This document shows positions 19,273-27,438 of a DNA stretch of 58,602 nucleotides, in pieces. A model generated the notes under the pieces. It had not been told where the DNA came from and did no database searches. It saw only the letters and a list, made by a program, of their open reading frames with translations. The stretch lies in contig JAGRGD010000306.1 in NCBI GenBank assembly GCA_020445665.1, positions 1 to 58,602 on the forward strand, read 5' to 3'. This DNA comes from Rhodocyclaceae bacterium. Lineage in GTDB: Bacteria; Pseudomonadota; Gammaproteobacteria; Burkholderiales; Rhodocyclaceae. Every line of letters starts with the position of its first letter. Position 1 is the stretch's first letter. A program made the position numbers and the translations under genes.

Positions 19273-20246
19273 TGGAAAACCGCGCCTACGCGATCGCCAC
19301 CGGTCTCTTCATGCTGGTCCTCGGGGCCGCCCTGGCGGGTGCCCTGTGGTGGTTCGGCGCGCCGACAGAGCGCGTCCAGCGCTTTCTGCTCGAGAGCAGC
19401 GGCAACATCACCGGGCTGAACCTGGAGGCACAGGTCCGCTTCCGCGGGATCGACGCGGGCAAGGTCGAGGCGATCGGCATCGACCCGGCCGATCCACGCA
19501 AGATCCTGGTGCGCATCAGCCTGCGGGACGATCTGCCGGTGACCCGCGGCACGACCGCCAGCCTCGGCTACCAGGGCGTCACCGGGCTCGCCTACGTGCA
19601 GCTCGAGGACGCGGGGGAGGACCTGACGCCGCTGAGCGCACCCGGCGGCGCCTTGCCGCGCATCGAGCTCGAGCCGGGCCTCATCGACCAGGCAAGTTCC
19701 GCCGTCCTCAACACGCTGGAGCAGATCAGCGCCCTGTCGAACCGGTTGACCCAGATCCTCAGCGAGGAGAACGTCAAGCGGGTCGAGCGCTCCCTCGACC
19801 GGATCGAGCGAGCGTCGGCCAATGTCGAGCGCACCTTCGACGAGGCCCCGAAGACCCTGATCGCAATCCGCGAGGCGGTCAGCGAGGATCAGCTCGGGCG
19901 GCTCCCGCAGGTGCTCGAGAATTTCGAGAAGGTGGGGCGCGAGGCGACGCCAGCGATTCGCGACTTCCGCCAGATGGTGTCCAAGCTCGAAGGCACCGCC
20001 AGCAACTTCGATCGTCTGTTCGATGGCGCGGGGCAGGGCCTGATGACGGGCACGCTGCCGCGGCTCAACGCATTGCTGCAGGAACTGGCCGACACCTCGC
20101 GGCAGATCTCGAGCCTTTTCCGCGAGGTCGAGGCCGCACCCCAGATGCTGCTTCTGGGGCGGGGTCGCCAGCCCCCTGGCCCGGGTGAGTCGGGTTACGA
20201 AGGGCCGGTGACGGATACTGCGGAAGAGGAGAAACCGAAGGAATGA
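19272..20246 (+). CDS. MlaD/MCE-domain periplasmic lipid-binding protein
   Basis: A 324-residue protein anchored by one N-terminal helix (YAIATGLFMLVLGAALAGALWWF, residues 5-27). The MCE domain follows (about 38-120: TGLNLEAQVRFRGIDAGKVEAI, GTTASLGYQGVTGLAYVQLED). A long helical C-terminal part with heptad-like Leu/Ile spacing (about 140-290) suggests a coiled, needle-like extension as in longer MCE proteins rather than short MlaD. It should form the hexameric periplasmic part of the transporter. It overlaps the ATPase gene by 1 nt and the lipoprotein gene by 4 nt. Confidence 0.92.
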   Translation: MENRAYAIATGLFMLVLGAALAGALWWFGAPTERVQRFLLESSGNITGLNLEAQVRFRGIDAGKVEAIGIDPADPRKILVRISLRDDLPVTRGTTASLGYQGVTGLAYVQLEDAGEDLTPLSAPGGALPRIELEPGLIDQASSAVLNTLEQISALSNRLTQILSEENVKRVERSLDRIERASANVERTFDEAPKTLIAIREAVSEDQLGRLPQVLENFEKVGREATPAIRDFRQMVSKLEGTASNFDRLFDGAGQGLMTGTLPRLNALLQELADTSRQISSLFREVEAAPQMLLLGRGRQPPGPGESGYEGPVTDTAEEEKPKE

Positions 20247-20851
20247 GACGCTTCGTCGCTGCCGTCGCATTGGCGATTCTCGTGGCTGCCTGTGGCGGCG
20301 TGGGCACACTGCCCAAGGCCATCACGCTGCACGATTTCGGCGCGCCGGCCGAAGCCAGCTTCCAGCCCGCGATCGCGCTTCGCCTGGTCGAGGTGCGGGC
20401 GCCGAGCTGGCTGGGTTCGTCGGGTATGCAGTATCGCTTCGCAGCGCAGGTCGACCAGCGACGCCTGACCTACACCCAGAACCGCTGGGTGGCCGCGCCG
20501 GCCGAACTGATCCAGACCGCCATGCGGCGGGCCTACGACATGGCCTTGCCCGACGGCGGTGGCTGCCTGCTGCGCGTGGAACTCGACGAGTTCAGCCAGG
20601 TGTTTGACACCGCGAACGAGAGCCGCGGGGTGATCGAGGCACGGGCGCAGCTGATCTCGCCGCGGGCGGATGCGCTTCTGGCAGAAACCCGCCTGAGCGC
20701 GTCGGTGCCGGCGCCGACGCCCAACGCCGCGGGCGGCGCCCAGGCCCTGCGCGAGGCCAGCCACGCCCTGATCGCCGACGCCGCGAAGTGGCTCGGCCGG
20801 CTCGACCGCAGCCGCGGCGGCCCGATCGACAGCCGGAACCTCTGCCGCTAG
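20243..20851 (+). CDS. ABC-type transport auxiliary lipoprotein (PqiC-like)
   Basis: A 202-residue lipoprotein. The signal peptide MRRFVAAVALAILVAAC ends in the lipobox LVAAC (Cys17). The mature domain resembles the PqiC/ABC_trans_aux family: RLVEVRAPSWLGSSGMQYRF, RWVAAPAELIQTAMRRA and CLLRVELDEFSQVF. In PqiABC the lipoprotein docks the MCE needle at the outer membrane, and I infer the same role here. It replaces the soluble MlaC carrier of the canonical system. It is the last gene of the four-gene operon (ATGA overlap). Confidence 0.88.
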   Translation: MRRFVAAVALAILVAACGGVGTLPKAITLHDFGAPAEASFQPAIALRLVEVRAPSWLGSSGMQYRFAAQVDQRRLTYTQNRWVAAPAELIQTAMRRAYDMALPDGGGCLLRVELDEFSQVFDTANESRGVIEARAQLISPRADALLAETRLSASVPAPTPNAAGGAQALREASHALIADAAKWLGRLDRSRGGPIDSRNLCR

Positions 20852-20953
20852 CGGCGGGTCGGAACGCTGCCCCTGAGCGAGCGCAGGCCAGGGGCCAGGT
20901 GCAAGCGGCGCCCATCGTCAGGCAGACCTGACACACCGGAGACACGAGACCCC

Positions 20954-22594
20954 ATGAACCCGTCCATCTACGACAGCGGCCTCGACCGTAACGCGGCCAA
21001 CTACGTCGCGCTCACGCCGCTGACCTTCCTCGAGCGCTCCGCCTCCATCTATCCGGATCGCACGGCCGTGGTGCATGGTGCACGCCGCCTGAGCTGGCTC
21101 GAAACCTGTCGTCGTGCGCGCCGGCTGGCCTCCGCCTTGCGCCAGCGCGGCATCGGCAAGAACGACACGGTGGCGGTGATCCTCAACAACACGCCGGAGA
21201 TGTTCGAGTGCCATTTCGGCGTTCCGGGCTGTGGCGCCGTGCTGAACACCATCAACACCCGCCTCGATGCCGAGACGGTCGCCTTCATCCTCGGCCATGG
21301 CGAGGCCCGCGTGCTGATCACCGACCGGGAATACTCGCGGATCGTGGGCAAGGCACTCACCCTGGTCGAGCGGGAGATCCTGGTGATCGATGTGGACGAT
21401 CCCGAATACAGCGGACCGGGCGAGCGCCTGGGCAGCCTCGACTACGAGGCGCTGATCGCCGAGGGCGATCCGGAGGCGCCTTTCCTGCAACCGGGCGACG
21501 AGTGGGACGCCATCTCGCTCAATTACACCTCGGGCACCACCGGCAACCCGAAGGGCGTCGTCTATCACCACCGGGGCGCCTACCTCAACGCCATGTCGAA
21601 CATCGTCAGCTGGGGCATGAAGCCCCACTCGGTCTATCTGTGGACCCTGCCGATGTTCCACTGCAACGGCTGGTGCTTCCCGTGGACCATGGCCGCCAAT
21701 GCCGGCGTCAATGTCTGCCTGCGGCGGGTGGATCCGAAGCTGATCTTCGAGGCGATCCGCGCCGAAGGCGTCACCCACTACTGCGGGGCGCCGATCGTCC
21801 ATTCGATGCTGGCCAACGCGCCGGCCGAGTGGCGCGCGGGGATCGACCACACCGTCTCGGGCCTGATCGCCGCTGCACCGCCGCCGGCGGCGGTGATCGA
21901 GGGCATGGCGAAGATCGGCTTCGACGTCACCCACGTGTATGGCCTGACCGAAACCTACGGGCCGGCGTCGGTGTGCGCCAAGCACGACGACTGGGCCGGC
22001 CTGCCGCTGGCCGAGCAGGTGACGAAGAATGGCCGCCAGGGGGTGCGCTACCACGCCCAGGAGGCGATCACGGTGATGGATCCATCGTCGATGGCCGAGG
22101 TGCCGCGCGATGGCGAGACCATGGGCGAGATCATGTTCCGGGGCAACCTGGTCATGAAGGGCTACCTGAAGAACCCGAAGGCCACCGAGGAGGCCTTCCG
22201 CGGCGGCTACTACCATACCGGCGACCTGGCCGTGCTGCAGTCGGACGGCTACGTCAAGATCAAGGATCGGTCCAAGGACATCATCATCTCCGGCGGCGAG
22301 AACATCTCGTCGATCGAGGTCGAGGACACGCTCTACAAGCACCCGGCGGTGCTCGCCGCGGCGGTGGTCGCGGCGCCCGACGACAAGTGGGGCGAGGTGC
22401 CCTACGCCTTCGTTGAACTGCGCGAGGGCTCGGCGGTGAGCGAGGACGAACTGAAAGCCTTCTGCCGCGAGCACATGGCCGGCTTCAAGATTCCCAAGCG
22501 CTTCCGCTTCACCGAACTGCCAAAGACCTCGACCGGCAAGATCCAGAAGTTCGTCCTGCGCGAACAGGCGAAGTCGGCCGACGCCTTCGACTGA
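20954..22594 (+). CDS. Acyl-CoA synthetase (AMP-forming)
   Basis: A 546-residue ANL-superfamily ligase that makes acyl-CoA from carboxylate, ATP and CoA. The P-loop-like motif YTSGTTGNPKG lies near residue 191, the adenine motif YGLTETYGP near 326, and GGYYHTGDLAV, KDRSKDIIISGGENIS and the catalytic Lys region PKTSTGKIQKF follow. Overall it is most like the medium-chain / methylmercaptopropionyl-CoA ligase (DmdB-type) group, but substrate cannot be decided. The gene starts 102 nt after the MCE operon on the same strand and 70 nt before the crotonase-like gene. Confidence 0.93.
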   Translation: MNPSIYDSGLDRNAANYVALTPLTFLERSASIYPDRTAVVHGARRLSWLETCRRARRLASALRQRGIGKNDTVAVILNNTPEMFECHFGVPGCGAVLNTINTRLDAETVAFILGHGEARVLITDREYSRIVGKALTLVEREILVIDVDDPEYSGPGERLGSLDYEALIAEGDPEAPFLQPGDEWDAISLNYTSGTTGNPKGVVYHHRGAYLNAMSNIVSWGMKPHSVYLWTLPMFHCNGWCFPWTMAANAGVNVCLRRVDPKLIFEAIRAEGVTHYCGAPIVHSMLANAPAEWRAGIDHTVSGLIAAAPPPAAVIEGMAKIGFDVTHVYGLTETYGPASVCAKHDDWAGLPLAEQVTKNGRQGVRYHAQEAITVMDPSSMAEVPRDGETMGEIMFRGNLVMKGYLKNPKATEEAFRGGYYHTGDLAVLQSDGYVKIKDRSKDIIISGGENISSIEVEDTLYKHPAVLAAAVVAAPDDKWGEVPYAFVELREGSAVSEDELKAFCREHMAGFKIPKRFRFTELPKTSTGKIQKFVLREQAKSADAFD

Positions 22595-22597
22595 ATC

Positions 22598-22613
22598 CAT
22601 ACGCTGCCGTCTG
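22598..22613. promoter_or_regulatory. Candidate TetR operator upstream of the crotonase-like gene
   Basis: CATACGCTGCCGTCTG matches the operator-like site CATACGCTACCGTACG at 24875-24890 at 13 of 16 positions, the first eight identical. It lies in the 70-nt gap between the ligase and the crotonase-like gene. This suggests that both are in the same TetR regulon; no binding evidence exists. Confidence 0.45.
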
Positions 22614-22664
22614 GCCGAGGCGCCAGGCGGACGCTATGATGAGCTGAAAGAAGGAGACACCACC

Positions 22665-23465
22665 ATGAGCGCCATTGCCCAGGCAACCGACGAGCCCATC
22701 CTGCTCCGGCACGACGAGGGGGGCATCGCCCACCTCACCCTGAACCGACCCAACCAGTTCAATTCCCTGTCGAGCGAGATGCTCGAGACGCTCTTCGCCA
22801 CCCTCGACGCCATCGCCGCCGAGCCCGCCGTGCGGGTGGTGGTGATCGGCGGCGCCGGCAAGGCCTTCTGCGCCGGCCACGACCTGAAGGAGATGCGCGC
22901 CAACCATGCCAAGGCCTTCCATCAGGGCCTGTTCCGCCTGTGCACCAAGGTCATGACGCGGATCGTCTCGATGCCCCAGCCGGTGATCGCCCGCATTCAC
23001 GGCATTGCCACGGCCGCGGGCTGCCAGCTGGTGTCGATGTGCGATCTGGCGGTGGCGGTGGAGAGCGCCCGCTTCGCCGTGTCGGGGATCAACGTCGGCC
23101 TCTTCTGCTCGACCCCCAGCGTCGGCCTGGCCCGCAACATGGGCCGCAAGGAAGCCTTCGAGATGCTCGTTACCGGCGATTTCATCGACGCCCACGAGGC
23201 GCAGCGCCGCGGGCTGGTCAATCGGGTGGTGCCCATCGAAGGGCTCGACGAGGAGATCGGACGACTTGCTGCATCGATCATCGCCAAGTCGCCCAAGGCC
23301 ATCGCGATGGGCAAGGAGATGTTCTACCGCCAGATCGAGATGGGGATGGACGCGGCCTACCAGTACGCTGGCGAGGTCATGGCCTGCAACATGATGACCG
23401 ACGACGCGGTCGAGGGCATCGACGCCTTCATCGCCAAGCGCAAGCCCGAGTACAAGGGGACCTGA
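22665..23465 (+). CDS. Crotonase-superfamily protein (ECHDC3-like), catalytic Glu residues absent
   Basis: A 266-residue crotonase-fold protein. LTLNRPNQFNSLSSEML at 27-43, FCAGHDLKEM and GIATAAGCQLVSMCDLAVA are typical and the oxyanion-hole region is kept. Of the two hydratase glutamates of rat enoyl-CoA hydratase, Glu144 aligns with Gln in GCQLVSMCD and Glu164 with Gly in FAVSGINVG. An ordinary hydratase reaction is therefore doubtful; the pattern matches the ECHDC3-like branch, whose reaction is unclear. ATG 22665 has AGGAG ten bases upstream. It sits between the ligase and a TatD gene. Confidence 0.88.
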   Translation: MSAIAQATDEPILLRHDEGGIAHLTLNRPNQFNSLSSEMLETLFATLDAIAAEPAVRVVVIGGAGKAFCAGHDLKEMRANHAKAFHQGLFRLCTKVMTRIVSMPQPVIARIHGIATAAGCQLVSMCDLAVAVESARFAVSGINVGLFCSTPSVGLARNMGRKEAFEMLVTGDFIDAHEAQRRGLVNRVVPIEGLDEEIGRLAASIIAKSPKAIAMGKEMFYRQIEMGMDAAYQYAGEVMACNMMTDDAVEGIDAFIAKRKPEYKGT

Positions 23466-23481
23466 GCCCCCGATCCCCGTC

Positions 23482-24258
23482 GTGCTGGTCGACAGCCACT
23501 GTCATCTGGACGCCTCCGAGTTCGATCCGGACCGGGACGCGGTGGCGGGGCGGGCTGCCGCGGCGGGCGTCGAACTGATCGTCGTGCCGGCCGTCGCCGC
23601 CGGTCTGTTCGACGCCACGGCCGCGACGGTGGCCGCCTTCCCGGCCTGCCGGGCGGCTTACGGGATCCATCCGCTCTACGCGGCAGAAGCCGATCCCGAG
23701 GCTGACCTCGCGCGGCTCGATGCCCGGCTCAGCGATCCAGGTGTGGTCGCCGTCGGCGAGATCGGCCTCGACTTCTATCCGGGCCACCCCGATCCCGCGC
23801 GTCAGTCCGAGCTGTTCGACGCCCAGCTCCGCCTCGCCCGGCAGCACGCGTTGCCGGTGCTGCTGCATGTGCGCCGGGCCGTGGACGCCGTACTCAAGCA
23901 GCTCCGTCGGATCGAGGTGCCCGGCGGCATCGCCCATGCCTTCAATGGCAGCCGCCAGCAGGCGGAGCAGTTGATCGGGTTGGGATTCAAGCTGGGCTTC
24001 GGCGGCGCGATGACCTTCGGCGGGTCGCATCGGATTCGGCGCCTGGCTGCCGAGTTGCCCCTGTCTGCGATCGTGCTCGAGTCGGACGCGCCGGACATGG
24101 CCCCGGCCTGGGGGCAGGGGGCGCGCAACGAGCCGGCCAACGTGGCGCGCTACGCGACGGTCCTGGCCGAACTGCGGGGCGACTCGCTCGAACATGTCGT
24201 CGAGGTGACCGGCCGCAACGTCCTCGCCTGCCTGCCACGCTGCCGCGCGACCCGTTGA
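23482..24258 (+). CDS. TatD-family metal-dependent hydrolase
   Basis: A 258-residue TIM-barrel metallohydrolase of the TatD deoxyribonuclease group. Metal motifs are present: VDSHCHLDA at 3-11, GIHPLYA, VGEIGLDFY near 92-100, LLHVRRA, GIAHAFNGS and the Asp of LESDAPDM. TatD proteins cut DNA at 3' ends and have been linked to DNA repair and quality control. The start is GTG 23482, directly before the first beta strand; no alternative is better. It follows the crotonase-like gene by 16 nt and converges on the TetR gene. Confidence 0.92.
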   Translation: MLVDSHCHLDASEFDPDRDAVAGRAAAAGVELIVVPAVAAGLFDATAATVAAFPACRAAYGIHPLYAAEADPEADLARLDARLSDPGVVAVGEIGLDFYPGHPDPARQSELFDAQLRLARQHALPVLLHVRRAVDAVLKQLRRIEVPGGIAHAFNGSRQQAEQLIGLGFKLGFGGAMTFGGSHRIRRLAAELPLSAIVLESDAPDMAPAWGQGARNEPANVARYATVLAELRGDSLEHVVEVTGRNVLACLPRCRATR

Positions 24259-24264
24259 GTCCGT

Positions 24265-24846
24265 TCAGTTCACGGAGCGGGCAATCAGGTCTGCGATGTC
24301 GGCCTTGAGCGCCTCGATGTCCTCGCCGAAGCCATCGCAGTTCATCAGCGAGATCCCGAACACGTAGGCGTAGAGGAGCATGCAGCGGCTCGAGGCCTCG
24401 CGCATCGGCACCCCGCAGGCGAGGAAGAGGTCGCGGGCGAAGTTCAGGCGCTGGGTATCCACCTCTTCGACGACCGTCGATACCGCGGCATCCCGCTTGG
24501 CCCATTCCCGCACCGCGAGCTCGATCAGCATGCCCTTGCGGCTGCGGCTCGCGCTATAGACATCGATCACGTGATAGAGCTGCTGCAGCTCCTCGCCCGG
24601 CCGCGCCCGGGTCTGCTTGGCGATGTCGCGGATCCGGCTGTCTCGCCAGGCGGCGAGGACGCCCTCGAGAAGATCCTGGCGGTCCTTGAAGTGCCAGTAG
24701 AAGCTGCCCTTGGTGACCTTGAGTTTCTTCGCCAGCACCTCGACGCGCAGGCCGGCGACGCCATCCTGGGCGAGGATCTCGAGGGCCTGTTCGACCCAGG
24801 CGGCCCGGTCGAGCTGGGTGCGCGGTTTTTGTGCAGTGCGTTCCAT
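24265..24846 (-). CDS. TetR-family transcriptional regulator
   Basis: A 193-residue TetR repressor. The N-terminal HTH is clear: WVEQALEILAQDGVAGLRVEVLAKKLKVTKGSFYWHF, with GSFYWHFKDRQDLLE near 46-60. The C-terminal ligand domain is helical and unassigned. It is divergent from etfBA, with palindromic sites in the shared 170-nt region, so it probably represses itself and the etf genes and responds to an acyl-CoA or fatty acid. That effector is inferred from neighbours only. ATG 24846 is chosen; ATG 24852 two codons upstream is equally possible. Confidence 0.92.
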   Translation of the reverse strand: MERTAQKPRTQLDRAAWVEQALEILAQDGVAGLRVEVLAKKLKVTKGSFYWHFKDRQDLLEGVLAAWRDSRIRDIAKQTRARPGEELQQLYHVIDVYSASRSRKGMLIELAVREWAKRDAAVSTVVEEVDTQRLNFARDLFLACGVPMREASSRCMLLYAYVFGISLMNCDGFGEDIEALKADIADLIARSVN

Positions 24847-24910
24847 ACGCATCAGTATTGACAAAAAAGTGCACCATACGCTACCGTACGCGCCCATACG
24901 GCTCGGTATG
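24844..24910. promoter_or_regulatory. Cluster of CATAC palindromes: probable TetR operators
   Basis: Three related sites are visible. Site 1, 24844-24858, is CATAC-N6-GTAT. Site 2, 24875-24890, is CATACG-N4-CGTACG. Site 3, 24895-24910, is CATAC-N6-GTATG with perfect arms. Sites 2 and 3 are exactly 20 bp apart, about two helical turns. They overlap the start of the TetR gene and the likely etfB promoter, the expected layout for an autoregulated divergent repressor. Confidence 0.7.
24858..24887 (+). promoter_or_regulatory. Candidate etfBA promoter
   Basis: A perfect -35 TTGACA at 24858-24863 with a weak -10 TACCGT at 24882-24887 (18-nt spacing). The -10 falls inside operator site 2, so a bound repressor would block it. 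A second weak -10, CATAAT at 24950-24955, lies just after overlapping hairpin-forming repeats (24928-24951). Confidence 0.4.
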
Positions 24911-25018
24911 GAGTCCGGTGCATGACGTGTCACCGCCCACGGTGGGTGACATAATGCGTGCAGGACCCCGATCGCGGGACGGAGACTGTTTCAAGACACC
25001 ATAGAGAGGAGCGCCGCT

Positions 25019-25768
25019 TTGAAGATTCTGGTTCCGGTCAAGCGCGTCGTCGATTACAACGTCAAGGTGCGCGTCAAGGGTGACGGCACGGGCGTCGATA
25101 TCGCCAACGTCAAGATGAGCATGAACCCCTTCGACGAGATCGCCGTCGAGGAGGCCGTCCGCCTGCGCGAGGCAGGTGTCGCCACCGAAGTGATCGCCGT
25201 GTCCTGCGGCATCCAGGCGTGCCAGGAGACGATCCGCACGGCGCTGGCCATCGGCGCGGACCGGGGCATCCTGGTCCAGACCGACGCCGAGCTGCAGCCC
25301 CTGGCGGTGGCCAAGCTGCTGCGCGCCCTGTGCGACAAGGAAGGGCCGAACATTGTCCTGCTGGGCAAGCAGGCGATCGACGACGACGCCGGCCAGACCG
25401 GCCAGATGCTCGCCGCGCTGATGAACTGGCCGCAGGCCACCTTCGCCTCGAAGGTCGCGGTGAATGGCGACAAGGCCCACGTTACACGCGAGATCGATGG
25501 CGGCCTCGAGACCCTCGAGGTGAACCTGCCGGCGGTGATCACCACCGACCTGCGCCTCAACGAGCCGCGCTACGCCACGCTGCCCAACATCATGAAGGCC
25601 AAGAAGAAGCCGCTCGAGACGGTCACGCCCGACGATCTCGGGGTGGACGTCGCGCCCCGCCTCAAGACGCTCAAGGTGGTCGAGCCGCCCAAGCGCAGCG
25701 CCGGCATCCTGGTGGCCGATGTGGCCCAGCTGGTGGACAAGCTCAAGAACGAAGCGAAGGTGATCTGA
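25019..25768 (+). CDS. etfB: Electron transfer flavoprotein, beta subunit
   Basis: EtfB pairs with EtfA to carry electrons from acyl-CoA dehydrogenases to ETF-ubiquinone oxidoreductase. The 249 residues have the family signature: [53 protein letters not shown] and [21 protein letters not shown]. The start codon is TTG at 25019, preceded by GAGAGGAG about ten bases upstream; no ATG/GTG fits the conserved N-terminus. etfA begins 1 nt after the stop. Regulation by the divergent TetR protein is likely. Confidence 0.97.
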   Translation: MKILVPVKRVVDYNVKVRVKGDGTGVDIANVKMSMNPFDEIAVEEAVRLREAGVATEVIAVSCGIQACQETIRTALAIGADRGILVQTDAELQPLAVAKLLRALCDKEGPNIVLLGKQAIDDDAGQTGQMLAALMNWPQATFASKVAVNGDKAHVTREIDGGLETLEVNLPAVITTDLRLNEPRYATLPNIMKAKKKPLETVTPDDLGVDVAPRLKTLKVVEPPKRSAGILVADVAQLVDKLKNEAKVI

Positions 25769-25769
25769 G

Positions 25770-26699
25770 ATGGCGATTCTGGTTATTGCTGAACACGACA
25801 ATGCGTCGGTCAAGCCGGCCACGCTGAACACGGTCGCCGCCGCGGCCGCGATCGGGGGTGAGATCCACGTCCTGGTGGCAGGGAGCGGCTGCGAATCCGC
25901 GGCCAGGCAGGCCGGCGCTCTTGCCGGTGTTGCCAAGGTCAAGGTGGCCGACGCGCCCCAGTATGCCGAGCAGCTTGCCGAGGACGTGGCGGCCCTGGTG
26001 GCGGCCCACGCAGACGGCTACAGCCATATTCTGGCGCCCGCATCGTCGGCCGGACGCAACATGCTGCCCCGCGTCGCGGCCCTGCTCGACGTGGCGCAGA
26101 TCTCCGACATCGTCGCCGTCGAGGGGCCGGACACCTTCGTCCGCCCGATCTACGCGGGCAACGCGCTGGCCACGGTCCAGAGCGCGGACCCGGTCAAGAT
26201 CGTGACGGTCCGCACCACCGCCTTCGAGCCGGTGGGCGAGGGCGGTGCCGCTGCGATCGAGGCGATCCAGGCGGGACCTGCGCTGGGCGTCTCGAGCCTG
26301 GTCGGGCGCGAGTTGACCAAGAGCGAGCGTCCGGAGCTGGGCGCCGCCGGGACCATCGTGTCCGGCGGTCGTGGCCTTGGCAGTGGCGACAACTATCACC
26401 AGTTGCTCGAGCCCCTCGCGGACAAGCTCGGAGCCGCGCTCGGAGCCAGCCGTGCCGCCGTGGATGCCGGCTATGTGCCCAACGACTACCAGGTGGGCCA
26501 GACCGGCAAGATCGTCGCGCCGCAGCTGTATGTGGCGATCGGCATCTCCGGGGCGATCCAGCACCTGGCCGGCATGAAGGACTCCAAGGTGATCGTCGCG
26601 ATCAACAAGGATCCGGAAGCGCCGATCTTCCAGGTGGCCGACTACGGCCTGGTCGGCGACCTGAACGAGGTCGTGCCGGCCCTGACCGCAGCGCTCTGA
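25770..26699 (+). CDS. etfA: Electron transfer flavoprotein, alpha subunit
   Basis: EtfA binds the FAD of the EtfAB heterodimer. The 309-residue length is standard. The FAD-binding C-terminal domain is intact: [44 protein letters not shown] parts, and [30 protein letters not shown] parts (roughly residues 195-295). It directly follows etfB. Its acyl-CoA dehydrogenase partner is probably the enzyme encoded at 27435. Confidence 0.97.
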   Translation: MAILVIAEHDNASVKPATLNTVAAAAAIGGEIHVLVAGSGCESAARQAGALAGVAKVKVADAPQYAEQLAEDVAALVAAHADGYSHILAPASSAGRNMLPRVAALLDVAQISDIVAVEGPDTFVRPIYAGNALATVQSADPVKIVTVRTTAFEPVGEGGAAAIEAIQAGPALGVSSLVGRELTKSERPELGAAGTIVSGGRGLGSGDNYHQLLEPLADKLGAALGASRAAVDAGYVPNDYQVGQTGKIVAPQLYVAIGISGAIQHLAGMKDSKVIVAINKDPEAPIFQVADYGLVGDLNEVVPALTAAL

Positions 26700-26715
26700 T
26701 CCGCGTCGCGGCGCC

Positions 26716-27438
26716 GTGAATCTATCCGGTCGGCAGTTCCCTGAGGCCTGGCTGGTGATCGCGGCGCTGCTCGCCCTGCTGCTTGTGGGGCGGGCGGTCG
26801 CCCGCGCGCCATGGGGGCGCCTGCGAGAGCCCCTGCGGCTGCACGCGTGGCTCGGAACGATCGTCGTACTGGGGCTGCTCTGGACGATGAACGCCGGTGT
26901 GCGCGACGGCCTCAACCTGCACCTGGTAGGCGCGACCGTCGCGACGCTGATGTTCGGCCCGTGGCTTGCGTTGCTGGCAATGGCGGCAGTGCTGGTCGCG
27001 ACGGCGCTGAACGGCGAACTGGACTGGAGCGCCCTGGGCATCAACCTGCTGGTCACCGCGGCGGTGCCGATCGGATTCACGGCGGCCCTCCACCGCTGGT
27101 GCGAGCGGTGCCTGCCCGCGAACTATTTCGTCTACATCTTCGTCCAGGCCTTCGCAGGATCGGGGGCGGGCGTGATGCTGGTGGGCCTGGTAGCGACCGG
27201 CCTGCTGATGGCCGGCGGGGCTTTCCCGGCGGCGGTGCTGCTGGACGAGTACCTGCCATTCTTCCTGCTTCTGGCTTTCTCGGAAGCCTGGCTCGGGGGC
27301 ATGGCGACAACACTGATGGTGGTTTTCCGGCCCGAATGGGTCACGACGTTTGACGACAGGCGATATCTGACAAGGCGGGCCGGCCGAAGCGCCGTTGCCG
27401 AGCGGCACCGCCAGGACACGGGAGAGAAACAGGAATGA
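26716..27438 (+). CDS. CbiM/NikM-like integral membrane protein (COG3235 type)
   Basis: A 240-residue membrane protein with about seven hydrophobic segments. The pattern NAGVRDGLNLHLVGATVATLMFGPWLA followed by FLLLAFSEAWLGGMATTLMVVFRPEWV fits the predicted membrane proteins grouped with energy-coupling-factor permeases (CbiM family). The N-terminal MHIPEG-like metal site of true CbiM/NikM is absent, so metal transport is doubtful. The start is GTG 26716. It lies 16 nt after etfA and overlaps the acyl-CoA dehydrogenase by 4 nt, an unexpected place that suggests co-expression with beta-oxidation genes. Confidence 0.78.
   Translation: MNLSGRQFPEAWLVIAALLALLLVGRAVARAPWGRLREPLRLHAWLGTIVVLGLLWTMNAGVRDGLNLHLVGATVATLMFGPWLALLAMAAVLVATALNGELDWSALGINLLVTAAVPIGFTAALHRWCERCLPANYFVYIFVQAFAGSGAGVMLVGLVATGLLMAGGAFPAAVLLDEYLPFFLLLAFSEAWLGGMATTLMVVFRPEWVTTFDDRRYLTRRAGRSAVAERHRQDTGEKQE

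Noticed and set aside
24928-24951. A riboswitch or attenuator in the etfB leader.
   Set aside because: Only small overlapping hairpins (TGTCACC/GGTGACA and CACCG/CGGTG) are seen, with no T-tract or known aptamer pattern.
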